DNA of 64,000 nt from SHVO01 sp050250575 (GTDB lineage Bacteria > Pseudomonadota > Alphaproteobacteria > Rhodospirillales > Rhodospirillaceae). Within the stretch, counting starts at the first letter, position 1, and every line of letters starts with the position of its first letter. The notes below the pieces were generated by a model. The model did no database searches and was not told where the DNA came from. It saw only the letters and a program-made list of their open reading frames with translations. Position numbers and translations under genes: made by a program. Positions 1 to 8,926 of the stretch are shown here, piece by piece. Location of the stretch: contig JBFWOJ010000009.1 in assembly GCA_050250575.1 (NCBI GenBank), forward strand, positions 113,591 through 177,590, in the 5' to 3' direction.

Positions 1-1
1 C

Positions 2-832
2 GACGGGCCCGCCACGCGCCGCCCGGTGAAGCCGCCCTCGGCCGTCCCCGGCGGGTTCACGGTGATCACGTCCACCCGCGGGCGCATGCTGCTCACGGAC
101 AAGAATTTTTCCGTCTACGTCTCCGACCGGGACGGGCCCAACAAGTCGAATTGCGATGAGTCGTGCGCCAAGACGTGGCACCCGATGCTCGCGCCCGTGT
201 CGCTGCGTTCGCAAGGCGACTGGTCGACCTTCGAACGGGCGCCCGGCGTTTATCAATATGCGTTCCGAAAGCGCCCGCTCTACACCTACGCCCTCGATTA
301 CGATGTGTTCTCGGTGAAGGGCAGCGACCAGCCGGGCTGGGACAACGTTTATCTGCAGCGCACGCCCTCGCCGCCGCGGCATTTCACGGCGCAGGAGACT
401 CTGGCCGGCATCGTGCTCGCCGACGAGAACGGAAAAACCATCTACACCTATAACTGCGGCGATGATTCGAAGGATCAGCTGGCGTGCGATCACCCCGATG
501 CGCCGCAGCAGTATCGCCTTGCCATTTGCGGCGCCGGCAATGCCGAGCGCTGCCTGAAAACTTGGCCGTATGTCGCCGCTGCGGCCGATGCCAAGGCGCA
601 GAACCGCAGCTGGAGCGTCATGACCATCGATCCCAAGACCGGTCGCCGCGCCGCGCCGGGCGATGCCGGCGCGCTGCGCGTCTGGGCCTATCGCGGCCGG
701 CCGATCTATACCTACGCCCGCGACGTCAATCCCGGCGATACCTTCGGCGTTGCGCGCGGCGAGCATCGCGGCCGTCGCAACGGTTTCACGGCGTTCTGGC
801 TGCGCGATGATTTCTTCGGCAACACGTACTAG
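2..832 (+). CDS. Secreted COG4315-type repeat protein (5' end outside window)
   Basis: The frame is open to the left edge. The first possible start inside is GTG at 26, but no signal peptide follows it, so the true start probably lies upstream. The protein carries repeats of the 'secreted repeat of unknown function' (Lipoprotein_15/COG4315) type: LLTDKNFSVYVSDRDG followed by a C-x3-C-A-K-T-W segment, then a second copy around LADENGKTIYTYNCGDDS with CLKTWPYV, and a last GRPIYTYARDVNPGDTFG element. Members are small periplasmic or lipoprotein-like proteins with no settled function. It ends 14 bases before the next gene and probably shares its transcript. The family assignment is reasonably firm; the role is unknown. 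Confidence 0.75.
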   Translation, partial: DGPATRRPVKPPSAVPGGFTVITSTRGRMLLTDKNFSVYVSDRDGPNKSNCDESCAKTWHPMLAPVSLRSQGDWSTFERAPGVYQYAFRKRPLYTYALDYDVFSVKGSDQPGWDNVYLQRTPSPPRHFTAQETLAGIVLADENGKTIYTYNCGDDSKDQLACDHPDAPQQYRLAICGAGNAERCLKTWPYVAAAADAKAQNRSWSVMTIDPKTGRRAAPGDAGALRVWAYRGRPIYTYARDVNPGDTFGVARGEHRGRRNGFTAFWLRDDFFGNTY

Positions 833-846
833 GCGGCGCGTGGAAA

Positions 847-1959
847 ATGGATCACATCATGAACCTTAAGATGCTTTGCGCCGCGGCGGCTCTTTCCACG
901 CTCGCGGCGCCGGTGCTCGCGGACGACGCGGGTCCGATCCGCAATCGCACCATCTCCTACGCGACGGTGACCATGCATTGGTCCGTGTATCAGACGCCCG
1001 ATGCAAAAGCCGAATGCCCGAACGGTCTCAACGACTACGGCCCGCGCGAAGTGTTCAAGTCGTACTTCGGCGAGGGCGGCGGAAAATCGGTGGTCGACAC
1101 CCAGCTCGCCCGGGAGGGGTTCAAATACTTCCCGTTGGATGTCGAAGACAATCTTCCCTACCACCACGCCGCGGGCAGGATCGCCAACGGCATCGATCTC
1201 GACGGCAAGGTCAAGGACGGCGACTTCACGAATCAGGACGGTGAGAAGGGCGTCGATAACAATCTCTACCGCGTCATCGGTTGCGCGCGCATCTATCGCG
1301 GCCCGGACGGCGCCATCTTCTTCTTCGCCACGAAGCAGGTGCGCGACTACACCTTCAATCGCACCATGATCGAAATCACCGAAGTCGACAGCCTTGCCGA
1401 CGATCCGGATGTGACCGTCACCTTCTACCGCGGCATGGATCCGCTGATGCAGGACGCCAGCGGCGCGAACGTCCTGCCGGGCGGCACGCAGCGTCCCGAC
1501 TTGCGCTTCGGGAAAAGCCTCATCCGGCGCACCAAGGGAAAGATCGTCGGCGGCACGCTCCGCACTGATCCGATCGAGAACATGCATGTGCCGTGGGAAG
1601 TGTTTCCGCCGGTGCCCGATTATCTGATCATGCGCGGGGCGCGTTTCAGCCTGAAGCTTACGCCCGAGCGCGCCGAGGGCGTGCTCGCCGGCTATGCCGA
1701 CGTCGAGAAGATGTATGCGCACGCGACGACGTGGTCGACGCATCACTTCAGCTACGGCCAGCACGACGCGCCGCGGTTTTACCGCGAGCTGAACCGGATG
1801 GCCGATGGCTATCCGAACCAGGACGGCGTCATGACCGCCATCTCCTCGGCGTTGCAGTTTAACATGATCCAGGTGTACATCGACCACGGCGAAGCGAAGA
1901 CCGCTGACCTTTCGGCGCCGGGTGCGCAGCCGGCCGCGGACGCGGCGCGGGAAAGATGA
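847..1959 (+). CDS. Secreted protein of unknown function with a Ca-loop-like motif (paralogue A)
   Basis: About 370 residues. A signal peptide (MNLKMLCAAAALSTLAAPVLA) begins at the second ATG (859); the ATG at 847 adds four residues. Around residues 115-145 the sequence GIDLDGKVKDGDF is followed by a DGxxGVDNNLYRVIGC block. This resembles a calcium-binding loop (DxDGxxxxxD). Two cysteines, in ECPNGLND and VIGC, are shared with the paralogue at 52756. Other shared blocks are MIEITEVD, GGTQR, and WSTHHFSYGQ near the C-terminus. I recognise no named family. It sits directly upstream of a large TBDR, so a periplasmic or surface partner role in substrate capture is possible but inferred only from position. 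Confidence 0.8.
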   Translation: MDHIMNLKMLCAAAALSTLAAPVLADDAGPIRNRTISYATVTMHWSVYQTPDAKAECPNGLNDYGPREVFKSYFGEGGGKSVVDTQLAREGFKYFPLDVEDNLPYHHAAGRIANGIDLDGKVKDGDFTNQDGEKGVDNNLYRVIGCARIYRGPDGAIFFFATKQVRDYTFNRTMIEITEVDSLADDPDVTVTFYRGMDPLMQDASGANVLPGGTQRPDLRFGKSLIRRTKGKIVGGTLRTDPIENMHVPWEVFPPVPDYLIMRGARFSLKLTPERAEGVLAGYADVEKMYAHATTWSTHHFSYGQHDAPRFYRELNRMADGYPNQDGVMTAISSALQFNMIQVYIDHGEAKTADLSAPGAQPAADAARER

Positions 1960-2252
1960 GTTCGCGGTAAAGGAAAAGTTCCGCGGCCGTGCACTTTTAA
2001 TGTCAGCGCGCGCGAGCTCCACCTGTTGCAAAGAAGACGCGGGTGCGAGGCTATTCGATATTGAAGGCCCCTTAGTTACCGTCCGGCCGTTGTCGGCCGC
2101 ACCGGTATTTGATATTCGCGGCGCCAAAGCGCGGGCCTGAAACCAAGGCCTGCGCCGGCGAGACGCCCTCACGGCCGATCATCGCCAATTGTCACAGGAT
2201 CATAGGCACGCGCGCCGCGTCGGCGGCGACGGGCCAATTGAAGGGGATGCAT
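1960..2252. other. Intergenic leader of the first TBDR, no gene seen
   Basis: About 290 bases between the secreted protein and the TBDR. I see no convincing coding frame: the open frame that continues upstream of the TBDR lacks protein-like content before the signal peptide. The stretch is locally A/T-richer around 2055-2115 and holds two TTGATATT-like words, which could be promoter material. No clear -35/-10 pair can be assigned. A purine-rich ribosome-binding site (AAGGGG) ends six bases before the ATG at 2253. Confidence 0.4.
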
Positions 2253-5183
2253 ATGAACGTACGCGCACGTACATCAAGACTTTCCATGCTGACCATCGCA
2301 TGCTTGAGCTCGACCTGCCTCAGCTCGGTCGCGTTTGCTCAAGCGGCGCCGCAGGCCGCCGCATCCGAAGCGGCCGTCGACGAGATCGTCGTTACCGGCA
2401 CGCGCGTGGTCCGCGACGGTTACGAAGCGCCGACGCCGGTCTCGGTCATCGGCATCGAACAGCTCGACAACCAGGCCACCTCGAACCTTGCCGACTCGAT
2501 CAATCAGCTCCCTACGCTTGTCGGCAGCTCGACGCCGCAGGGCTCGGTGGCGAACACCACCTCCGGCCAGGGCGCCATCAACGGGCTGTCGTTGCGCGGC
2601 CTGGGCACGTCGCGCACGCTGGTGCTGCTCAACGGTCAGCGCACGGTCGGCTCCATCCTCACCGGCGTCGTGGACGTCAGTGAACTTCCGCAGCACCTGA
2701 TCGAGCGCGTCGACGTCGTCACCGGCGGCGCCTCCGCCGCCTACGGTTCCGACGCGTTGTCGGGTGTCGTCAACTTCGTGCTCGACACCGATTTCACGGG
2801 CGTGAAGGGTGAAGTCTCGGGCGGCATCACGACCTACGGCGATCAGCCGAACTACAAGGTCAACGCCGCCTACGGCACGCCTTTTGCCGGCGGCCGCGGT
2901 CACTTCCTCATCTCCGGCGAGCATGTGTGGGACAACGGGCTGCTGATCGGCGACCGCCCGTGGAACCGCGAGGGCCACAGCTTTATCAATAACCCCGCGT
3001 ACGGGACGGGCCCCGGTCAGACGACCAGCGTGCCCAACATTCTCAAGACCGAGCGCGTCGCGCTGGGTCCGATCGCCAGCTGGGGCGGCACCTTCGCGGT
3101 GCCGGCGAGCCATCCGCTCTACGGCGTGTCGTTCGGTCCGGGCGGTTCGCAATATCGCCTTGCCATCGGCGATATCGTCCAAGGCCAATTGATGCGCGGC
3201 GGCAGCTGGGAAGCCCAGCAGATCGCCCCGGTGCGCGGCGTCGCCTTCATGCCGCAGCAGAATCGCCAGGATGTATTTGTCCGCGCCAGCTACGACATCT
3301 CGGACGAGGTGCAGGTCTACGGCCACGCCGCGTGGGGCCACCTCGGCTCCTATTCGACCGGCGCGCCGAACTTCTACCCGGGCAATCTTTCGCTGCGGAC
3401 CGACAACGCGTTCCTGCCGGCCGCGCTGCGCCCGACCCTGGAGCCGAACGGGGTCGTTACCTCGTTCAACTTCGGCACCATGAACTGGGACCTCGACAGC
3501 TTCCACGCCGTCTACGATCGCCGCGTGTTGCGCTTCCTCGTCGGCGCCGAAGGAAGTTTCGAGGCTGTCGGCAGCGACTGGAACTGGGACATGTACCTCG
3601 GCAACGGCGAAGCCTTCGGCTCGCTGAAGTCGATCGGTGCGCAGGACCGTACGCGCTACGCGCTCGCCGTCGATGCCGTGCGCGGCCCGAACGGCCAGAT
3701 CGTCTGCCGCTCGACGCTCACCGATCCGGGCAACGGCTGCGTGCCTTACAACGTATTCGGCACCGGCGTGAACACGCCGGCCGCCGTCGAATACATCCAG
3801 GGCCGCTACGGCTGGAACAACCATCGCCTCAACCAGAAGGTCGCGGCGATCAACTTCGCCGGCGAGCCGTTCTCGACCTGGGCCGGTCCCGTCTCGACGG
3901 CCTTCGGGTACGAATACCGCAGCGAAAGCATGCGCCAGATTTCGGACCCCGAAGAACAGGCCAATCCGACGATCTGGTTCCAGGCCGCCGGCCAGCCCTA
4001 TACCGGCAGCGTGAAGGTCAACGATGTCTATGTCGAAGCCGTCGTTCCGCTCGCGGCCGATGCTCCCTGGGCGAGCGCGCTCGACCTGAACGGCGCCGTC
4101 CGCGGCACTCACTATTCGACCTATGGCTGGGTCGCGACCTACAAGGTCGGCGCGTCGTGGTCGCCGTTCGAAGACCTGCGCTTCCGCATCACGCAGTCGC
4201 GCAACATCCGCTCGCCTACGCTGGTCGACCTGTATCAGGCCGGCTCGACGTCGCGCAGCTCTTCCACCGATCCGTTCAACGGCAACCGCGCCGTCAACAG
4301 CCAGGTCACCACACGCGGCAATCCGAACCTGCAGGCTGAAAAATCCAACGACACCGGCGTCGGCGTGGTCTATCAGCCGTCGTGGTTCCCCGGCTTCAGC
4401 GCCTCGGTCGACTACTATCGCATCAAGATCAACGATGCGGTGAACAGCCTCGGCGCGCAGGACCTCATCAATCTGTGCTTCCAAGGCAATCAGGTGGCGT
4501 GCAGCACGTTCACCCGCAGCGACGTCGGCACGCCCGCCGAACAGATCAACATCAGCGTCCAGCCGCAGAACTTCGCGACGGAACGGGCGAAGGGAGTCGA
4601 CTTCGAGGCCAGCTATTCGACTCCGCTGTCGGTCGTATCCGACGGATGGGACGGCGACATCGCCATCCGCTTCCTCGCCACGCACTACATCACCTACACG
4701 ACGTTCAGCGGCATTCCCGGCGACATCGTCACCGAGCTCGCCGGCGCGCCCGGCGCGTCGGGCAGCAACATCGGCGGCGGCGGCGGCGGCCTGCCGGATT
4801 GGCGCATCAACTCGTCGGTCAACTACTCGCTCGATCCGATCAATTTCGGCTTCACCTTCCGCTACCTCTCCGGCGGCAAGGTCGTCCCGACGTGGATCGA
4901 ATGTCAGACGGGGTGCCCGGTCTCGAGCGGCCTGCGTCTGACCGTCGACAACAACCACGTCGAGAGCGCGTTGTTCATCGACTTCAACTCGTCCTACAAG
5001 TTGGCGCTCGGCGAGAACGCGGAAACCGAACTGTTCTTCAACGTCCGCAATATCGCCAACTCCGATCCGCCCATCGCCGCGCGCGGCCCGGGCGGCTCCA
5101 GCTGGGACTTCCCGCCCACGAACCAGGGTCTCTACGACATCATGGGCCGCGTCTTCCGCGCGGGCGTGAAGTTCCGGATGTAG
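2253..5183 (+). CDS. TonB-dependent outer-membrane receptor (tandem copy 1)
   Basis: About 976 residues. The start is placed at ATG 2253, after AAGGGG, because a signal peptide (MNVRARTSRLSMLTIACLSS to AFAQA) begins there; the frame is open further upstream. After the signal come a TonB-box-like DEIVVTGTR and the plug domain with NGLSLRGLGTSRTLVLLNG, ERVDVVTGGASAAYGSDAL and GVVNFVLD, then a long beta-barrel ending in FRAGVKFRM. These proteins import scarce substrates across the outer membrane using TonB energy; the substrate here is unknown. The length and plug style are typical of carbohydrate, peptide or siderophore receptors of proteobacteria. It is highly similar along its whole length to the next gene and to the receptor at 57201. 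Confidence 0.93.
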   Translation: MNVRARTSRLSMLTIACLSSTCLSSVAFAQAAPQAAASEAAVDEIVVTGTRVVRDGYEAPTPVSVIGIEQLDNQATSNLADSINQLPTLVGSSTPQGSVANTTSGQGAINGLSLRGLGTSRTLVLLNGQRTVGSILTGVVDVSELPQHLIERVDVVTGGASAAYGSDALSGVVNFVLDTDFTGVKGEVSGGITTYGDQPNYKVNAAYGTPFAGGRGHFLISGEHVWDNGLLIGDRPWNREGHSFINNPAYGTGPGQTTSVPNILKTERVALGPIASWGGTFAVPASHPLYGVSFGPGGSQYRLAIGDIVQGQLMRGGSWEAQQIAPVRGVAFMPQQNRQDVFVRASYDISDEVQVYGHAAWGHLGSYSTGAPNFYPGNLSLRTDNAFLPAALRPTLEPNGVVTSFNFGTMNWDLDSFHAVYDRRVLRFLVGAEGSFEAVGSDWNWDMYLGNGEAFGSLKSIGAQDRTRYALAVDAVRGPNGQIVCRSTLTDPGNGCVPYNVFGTGVNTPAAVEYIQGRYGWNNHRLNQKVAAINFAGEPFSTWAGPVSTAFGYEYRSESMRQISDPEEQANPTIWFQAAGQPYTGSVKVNDVYVEAVVPLAADAPWASALDLNGAVRGTHYSTYGWVATYKVGASWSPFEDLRFRITQSRNIRSPTLVDLYQAGSTSRSSSTDPFNGNRAVNSQVTTRGNPNLQAEKSNDTGVGVVYQPSWFPGFSASVDYYRIKINDAVNSLGAQDLINLCFQGNQVACSTFTRSDVGTPAEQINISVQPQNFATERAKGVDFEASYSTPLSVVSDGWDGDIAIRFLATHYITYTTFSGIPGDIVTELAGAPGASGSNIGGGGGGLPDWRINSSVNYSLDPINFGFTFRYLSGGKVVPTWIECQTGCPVSSGLRLTVDNNHVESALFIDFNSSYKLALGENAETELFFNVRNIANSDPPIAARGPGGSSWDFPPTNQGLYDIMGRVFRAGVKFRM

Positions 5184-5209
5184 TCGGATCCTTAAGACAA
5201 CGGCGAAAG

Positions 5210-5249
5210 ATCGGGCGCCCGGCGGAAGCCGCAGCGCCCGATGCTTTTT
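5210..5249 (+). terminator. Rho-independent terminator after TBDR copy 1
   Basis: A perfect 9-bp stem, ATCGGGCGC (5210-5218) with GCGCCCGAT (5234-5242), is followed by GCTTTTTC. It lies 27 bases after the TBDR stop codon. The hairpin resembles the one after TBDR copy 2 in position and in its GGGCGCC core, so it was probably duplicated with the gene. Confidence 0.85.
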
Positions 5250-5932
5250 CAAGGGTGCGCACGGACATTGGCCTAAAAGACACACCCCGGCGCAATCGAC
5301 ACGCCTGGCGGCCGGCGATTGAGCCCTGTCCTTGAAAGCCGATTCCTGACGGGTCATTCTGGTCACGACGGATATTTGACCGTCCCGGGGCGCTATTTTT
5401 GGCCCCGAGCGGGGGGGTGCTCGACATTTCGCCGCGGGATGTGGCCATCGGCATTGGCATGCCGGGGACGCAGGCCCGCAAGCTCACACCGCGACGCCGC
5501 ACGGCGCCGCGCCACGGGGTCAAGTACGCGTACGATGTCTCGTTTCCGAAAAAATGATTCGACGGTGCGGCTGTTGACGCCCGCGTGCGTCGGCTCAGCC
5601 CGCTGGGGCGCGGCGGCCATCGCGCAAGCGGTGCCAACGGAGCGACGTGAGCGGCGCGGGCTTGGAAATAAAAGCATTATCAACGGGTTAATCGGCGAGC
5701 CGCGCGGGCGGCGGCAACGACGGCGCTTGAATCCGCTCGCCCGACCGGTCATTCTATTAATTAAGAGTACAAGAACCGCACGGCTGGGGTTATTTTCGGC
5801 CGCACGCGGGGGGAGAAACATTGGTCATCTGTCATGGGTTCGAAGCCGGGCGCCGCGGGCGCATCGGTGTGTGGGCCCGCACACGTCACGCTGCGCCCTC
5901 GCGCGGCGGGCGTTCATGGAGGGGAGTAAATC
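5250..5932. other. Spacer between the tandem TBDRs, with a relic TBDR leader
   Basis: Nearly 700 bases without an intact gene. Translating from ATG 5535 gives MSRFRKNDSTVRLLTPACVG followed by a hydrophobic AAAIAQAV end. This looks like a mutated TBDR signal peptide of the kind starting at 5933 (GRFGKRNSMVRMLTLACLG). DNA ahead of it (5385-5425, GGGGCGCTATTTTTGGCCCC then a G-run) also resembles DNA ahead of the real leader (about 5785-5820, GGTTATTTTCGGCC then a G-run). So the spacer probably holds a degraded third copy of the upstream region plus leader. The A/T-rich TTCTATTAATTAAGAGTAC at 5752-5770 may be promoter DNA. Confidence 0.55.
5535..5650 (+). pseudogene. Relic of a TBDR signal-peptide region
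   Basis: The residues read from ATG 5535 line up with the leader of the TBDR at 5933: a basic start with RF and K, then ST/SMVR-L-LT-ACLGS-like residues, then an Ala-rich end with AQA. At the base level the run starting CGTTTC keeps roughly two thirds identity by eye over about 56 bases. Similarity then fades, with no plug domain, so this is a 5' remnant and not a functional gene. Chance similarity between Ala-rich leaders in high-GC DNA cannot be fully excluded without an alignment. Confidence 0.5.
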
Positions 5933-8842
5933 ATGAAGACGGTGGGTCGTTTCGGTAAGCGTAATTCAATGGTCCGGATGCTGACGCTCGCATGCCTGGG
6001 CTCGACATGCTTGAGCTCGGCGGTATTCGCGCAGGCTGCGCAGACGGCGCAGACCGAAGCTGCGGTGGACGAGATCGTCGTTACCGGTACGCGCGTTGTG
6101 CGCGACGGTTACGAAGCCCCGACACCGGTCTCCGTGATCGGCGTCGAAGCGCTCGATAACGTGGCGACGTCGAACCTCGCCGACTCCATCAACCAGCTGC
6201 CTGCGGTCGTGAACAGCGCGACGCCGCAAACCTCCGCCGCTAATACGACCTCCGGTCAGTCCGCCATCAACGGCCTTTCGCTGCGCGGTCTCGGCGTCTC
6301 GCGCACCCTGGTGCTGTTGAACGGTCAGCGCACCGTCGGTTCGAACCTCACCGGCGCGGTCGACGTCAGCGAACTTCCGCAGCACCTGATCGAGCGCGTC
6401 GACGTGGTGACCGGCGGCGCTTCAGCCGCCTACGGCTCGGACGCGCTCTCGGGCGTCGTCAACTTCGTGCTCGACACCGATTTCACCGGCCTGAAGGCCG
6501 AAGTCTCCGGCGGTCTCACGACTTACGGCGACGTGCCGAACTACAAGGTGAATGCCGCCTACGGAACGCCGTTCGCCGGCGGCCGCGGCCACTTCCTTCT
6601 TTCGGGCGAACATGTGTGGGATCACGGCTTGATCGTCTACGATCGTCCCTGGACCCGCGAAGGTCACAGCTTCATCAATAATCCGGCCTTCGTCGCCGGC
6701 AACGGCCTTCCCAGCATCATCAAGACGAACCGCGTCGCGATCGGCAATGCGAGCTGGGGCGGTACCATTGTCTCGGGGCCGCTCAAGGGAACGTCGTTCG
6801 GTCCCGGGGGCTCGATCTATCAGATCGCCTACGGCGACATTTATACCGGCGCTCTGATGCGCGGCGGCAGCTGGGATGCGCTGAACGTCATCTCCGTCCG
6901 CGGCGTCGCGGCGCAGCCGCAACAGAACCGCCAGGACGTCTTCACGCGCGTCAGCTACGACATCAGCGATACCGTGAACGTCTACGCCCAGGCCGCCTGG
7001 GGCCACCTGCATTCATATTCATCCGGTGCGCCCAACTTCTTCCCGGGCAATCTGACCATCTCGACGGACAACGCCTTCCTGCCTCCATCGCTGCTTCCCG
7101 GCCTGCAGCCGACCGCGACCGTGACGACCTTCACGATGGGCACCCTGAACTGGGACCTCGATAACTTCCGCGCCGTATATGACCGCCGCGTGTTGCGCTT
7201 TCTGACCGGCGCATCGGGATCGTTCGAGACCGGCGAGACCGAGTGGAACTGGGACGCGCACCTTAGCGTCGGTCAAGCCTTTGGGACGCTGCAATCGCGC
7301 GGCGCCATCGACCGCACGCGTTATCCGCTCGCCGTCGATGCGGTGCGCGCGGCCAATGGGCAGATCGTCTGCCGCTCGACCCTCACCAATCCGACCAACG
7401 GCTGCGTGCCTTACAATGTGTTCGGGATCGGCGTGAACTCCCAGGCCGCGGTCGAATACCTCCAGGGCCGCTACGGATGGAACCTGCAGCGCCTCAATCA
7501 GAAGGTCGGCGCCATCAACTTCGCCGGCGAGCCGTTCTCGACCTGGGCGGGCCCCGTCTCGACCGCGTTCGGCTACGAATATCGCCGCGAGAAGATGCGC
7601 CAAGTGGTGGACCCGGAAGAAATCGCCAATCCGACCATCTGGTTCCAGGCGGCCGGCCAGCCCTATACCGGCGCCTTCACGGTGCATGATTTCTACGGCG
7701 AAACCGTCGTCCCGCTGGCCGCCGACGCCGCGTGGGCGGACGCGCTCGATCTCAACGGCGCCGTACGCTTCACCCATTACTCCACCTACGGCTCGGTCGT
7801 GACGTGGAAAGCCGGCGCGACCTGGTCGCCGTTCGAAGACCTGCGCTTCCGCTTCACACAGTCGCGCAACATCCGCTCGCCCACGCTCGTGGACCTGTAC
7901 CAGGCCGGCTCGACCTCGCGCAGTTCCTCGCTCGATACCTTCAAGACCCCGCCGGTGACCATCAACAGCCAGGTCCTGACCCGCGGTAATCCGAACCTCG
8001 GCCCGGAAAAGTCGAACGACACCGGGATCGGCGTGGTCTACCAGCCGTCGTGGTTCGACGGCTTCAGCATGTCGGTGGATTACTACCGCATCCATATCAA
8101 GGACGCGGTGAATCTGATCGGCGTGCAGGACCTGATCAACTTCTGCGTCGCCGGCAATCAGACCGCCTGCGCCTCGGTGGTCCGCACCGGCACCGGAACG
8201 GCCGCCGAGCAGCTGGAAATCACCGTCCAGCCGCAGAACTTCGCGACCGAACTGGCGCGCGGGATCGACTTCGAGGCCAGCTACAATATGCCGCTCAGCG
8301 TCGTCTCCGACGGCCTCGACGGCAATCTCGGCATCCGCTTCCTCGCCACGCACTTCATCGACTACAAGACCTTCAGCGGCATCCCCGGCGATATCGAAGT
8401 CGAGAACGCGGGCGTGGCCGGGGGCGGTGGTATCGGCGGCGGCGGCGGCGGCGTGCCGAGCTGGCGTATCAACAGCTCGATCACCTATGCCCTCGATCCG
8501 ATCAACGTCGGCCTTGGTTTCCGTTGGATCTCGCGCTCCCTGAACAACGCAACCTGGATCGAATGTCAGACGGGCTGCCCGAACCCCGTCGGCCAGCGCA
8601 TCACCGTGGACGACAACCACGTGGATGCGGCGCTGTTCGTCGACTTCAACGCCGCCTACACCATGGCGCTCGGCGAAACGTCCGAAGCCGAGCTGTTCTT
8701 CAATGTCCGCAACGTCATGAACTCCGATCCGCCGATCCGTGCCGGCGGTCCGGGCGGCTCGAGCTGGGACTTCGCGCCCGCATCGCCCAGCTACGACATC
8801 TTGGGCCGCGTGTTCCGCGCCGGCGTGAAGTTCAAGATGTAA
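5933..8842 (+). CDS. TonB-dependent outer-membrane receptor (tandem copy 2)
   Basis: About 969 residues, starting at ATG 5933 after a strong GGAGGGGAG ribosome-binding site. It has a signal peptide ending AVFAQA, TonB-box-like DEIVVTGTR, and a plug with NGLSLRGLGVSRTLVLLNG and RVDVVTGGASAAYGSDAL. The barrel ends in FRAGVKFKM. Long stretches are identical to the preceding TBDR, while the segment at residues 240-300 (plug/barrel loops) and the loop around residues 665-680 differ. The pair is a tandem duplication whose surface-exposed parts have diverged, as expected if the copies take related but different ligands. The amidase that follows may act on the imported compound. Confidence 0.93.
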   Translation: MKTVGRFGKRNSMVRMLTLACLGSTCLSSAVFAQAAQTAQTEAAVDEIVVTGTRVVRDGYEAPTPVSVIGVEALDNVATSNLADSINQLPAVVNSATPQTSAANTTSGQSAINGLSLRGLGVSRTLVLLNGQRTVGSNLTGAVDVSELPQHLIERVDVVTGGASAAYGSDALSGVVNFVLDTDFTGLKAEVSGGLTTYGDVPNYKVNAAYGTPFAGGRGHFLLSGEHVWDHGLIVYDRPWTREGHSFINNPAFVAGNGLPSIIKTNRVAIGNASWGGTIVSGPLKGTSFGPGGSIYQIAYGDIYTGALMRGGSWDALNVISVRGVAAQPQQNRQDVFTRVSYDISDTVNVYAQAAWGHLHSYSSGAPNFFPGNLTISTDNAFLPPSLLPGLQPTATVTTFTMGTLNWDLDNFRAVYDRRVLRFLTGASGSFETGETEWNWDAHLSVGQAFGTLQSRGAIDRTRYPLAVDAVRAANGQIVCRSTLTNPTNGCVPYNVFGIGVNSQAAVEYLQGRYGWNLQRLNQKVGAINFAGEPFSTWAGPVSTAFGYEYRREKMRQVVDPEEIANPTIWFQAAGQPYTGAFTVHDFYGETVVPLAADAAWADALDLNGAVRFTHYSTYGSVVTWKAGATWSPFEDLRFRFTQSRNIRSPTLVDLYQAGSTSRSSSLDTFKTPPVTINSQVLTRGNPNLGPEKSNDTGIGVVYQPSWFDGFSMSVDYYRIHIKDAVNLIGVQDLINFCVAGNQTACASVVRTGTGTAAEQLEITVQPQNFATELARGIDFEASYNMPLSVVSDGLDGNLGIRFLATHFIDYKTFSGIPGDIEVENAGVAGGGGIGGGGGGVPSWRINSSITYALDPINVGLGFRWISRSLNNATWIECQTGCPNPVGQRITVDDNHVDAALFVDFNAAYTMALGETSEAELFFNVRNVMNSDPPIRAGGPGGSSWDFAPASPSYDILGRVFRAGVKFKM

Positions 8843-8870
8843 CGGAGAGCATGATTTAGTACGTGTTTCC

Positions 8871-8909
8871 CGGGCGCCTGGCGCGAAGCCACGGCGCCCG
8901 GATTTTTTT
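8871..8909 (+). terminator. Rho-independent terminator after TBDR copy 2
   Basis: An 8-bp stem, CGGGCGCC (8871-8878) with GGCGCCCG (8893-8900), is followed by GATTTTTTT. It lies between the TBDR stop and the amidase start at 8927, so amidase expression depends on partial read-through or a promoter overlapping this site. Confidence 0.85.
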
Positions 8910-8926
8910 AGTTCAGGAGAATCGCA

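Noticed and set aside
2274..5366. Open antisense frame of over 1000 codons opposite the first TBDR
   Set aside because: High-GC genes keep the opposite frame open. The product is Arg/Ala/Asp-rich with no family motif, and the TBDR on the plus strand is unmistakable.
5319..5936. 205-codon frame between the tandem TBDRs taken as one gene
   Set aside because: Only the part from 5535 resembles anything (a TBDR leader). The rest is Arg-rich and runs over the start of the next gene.
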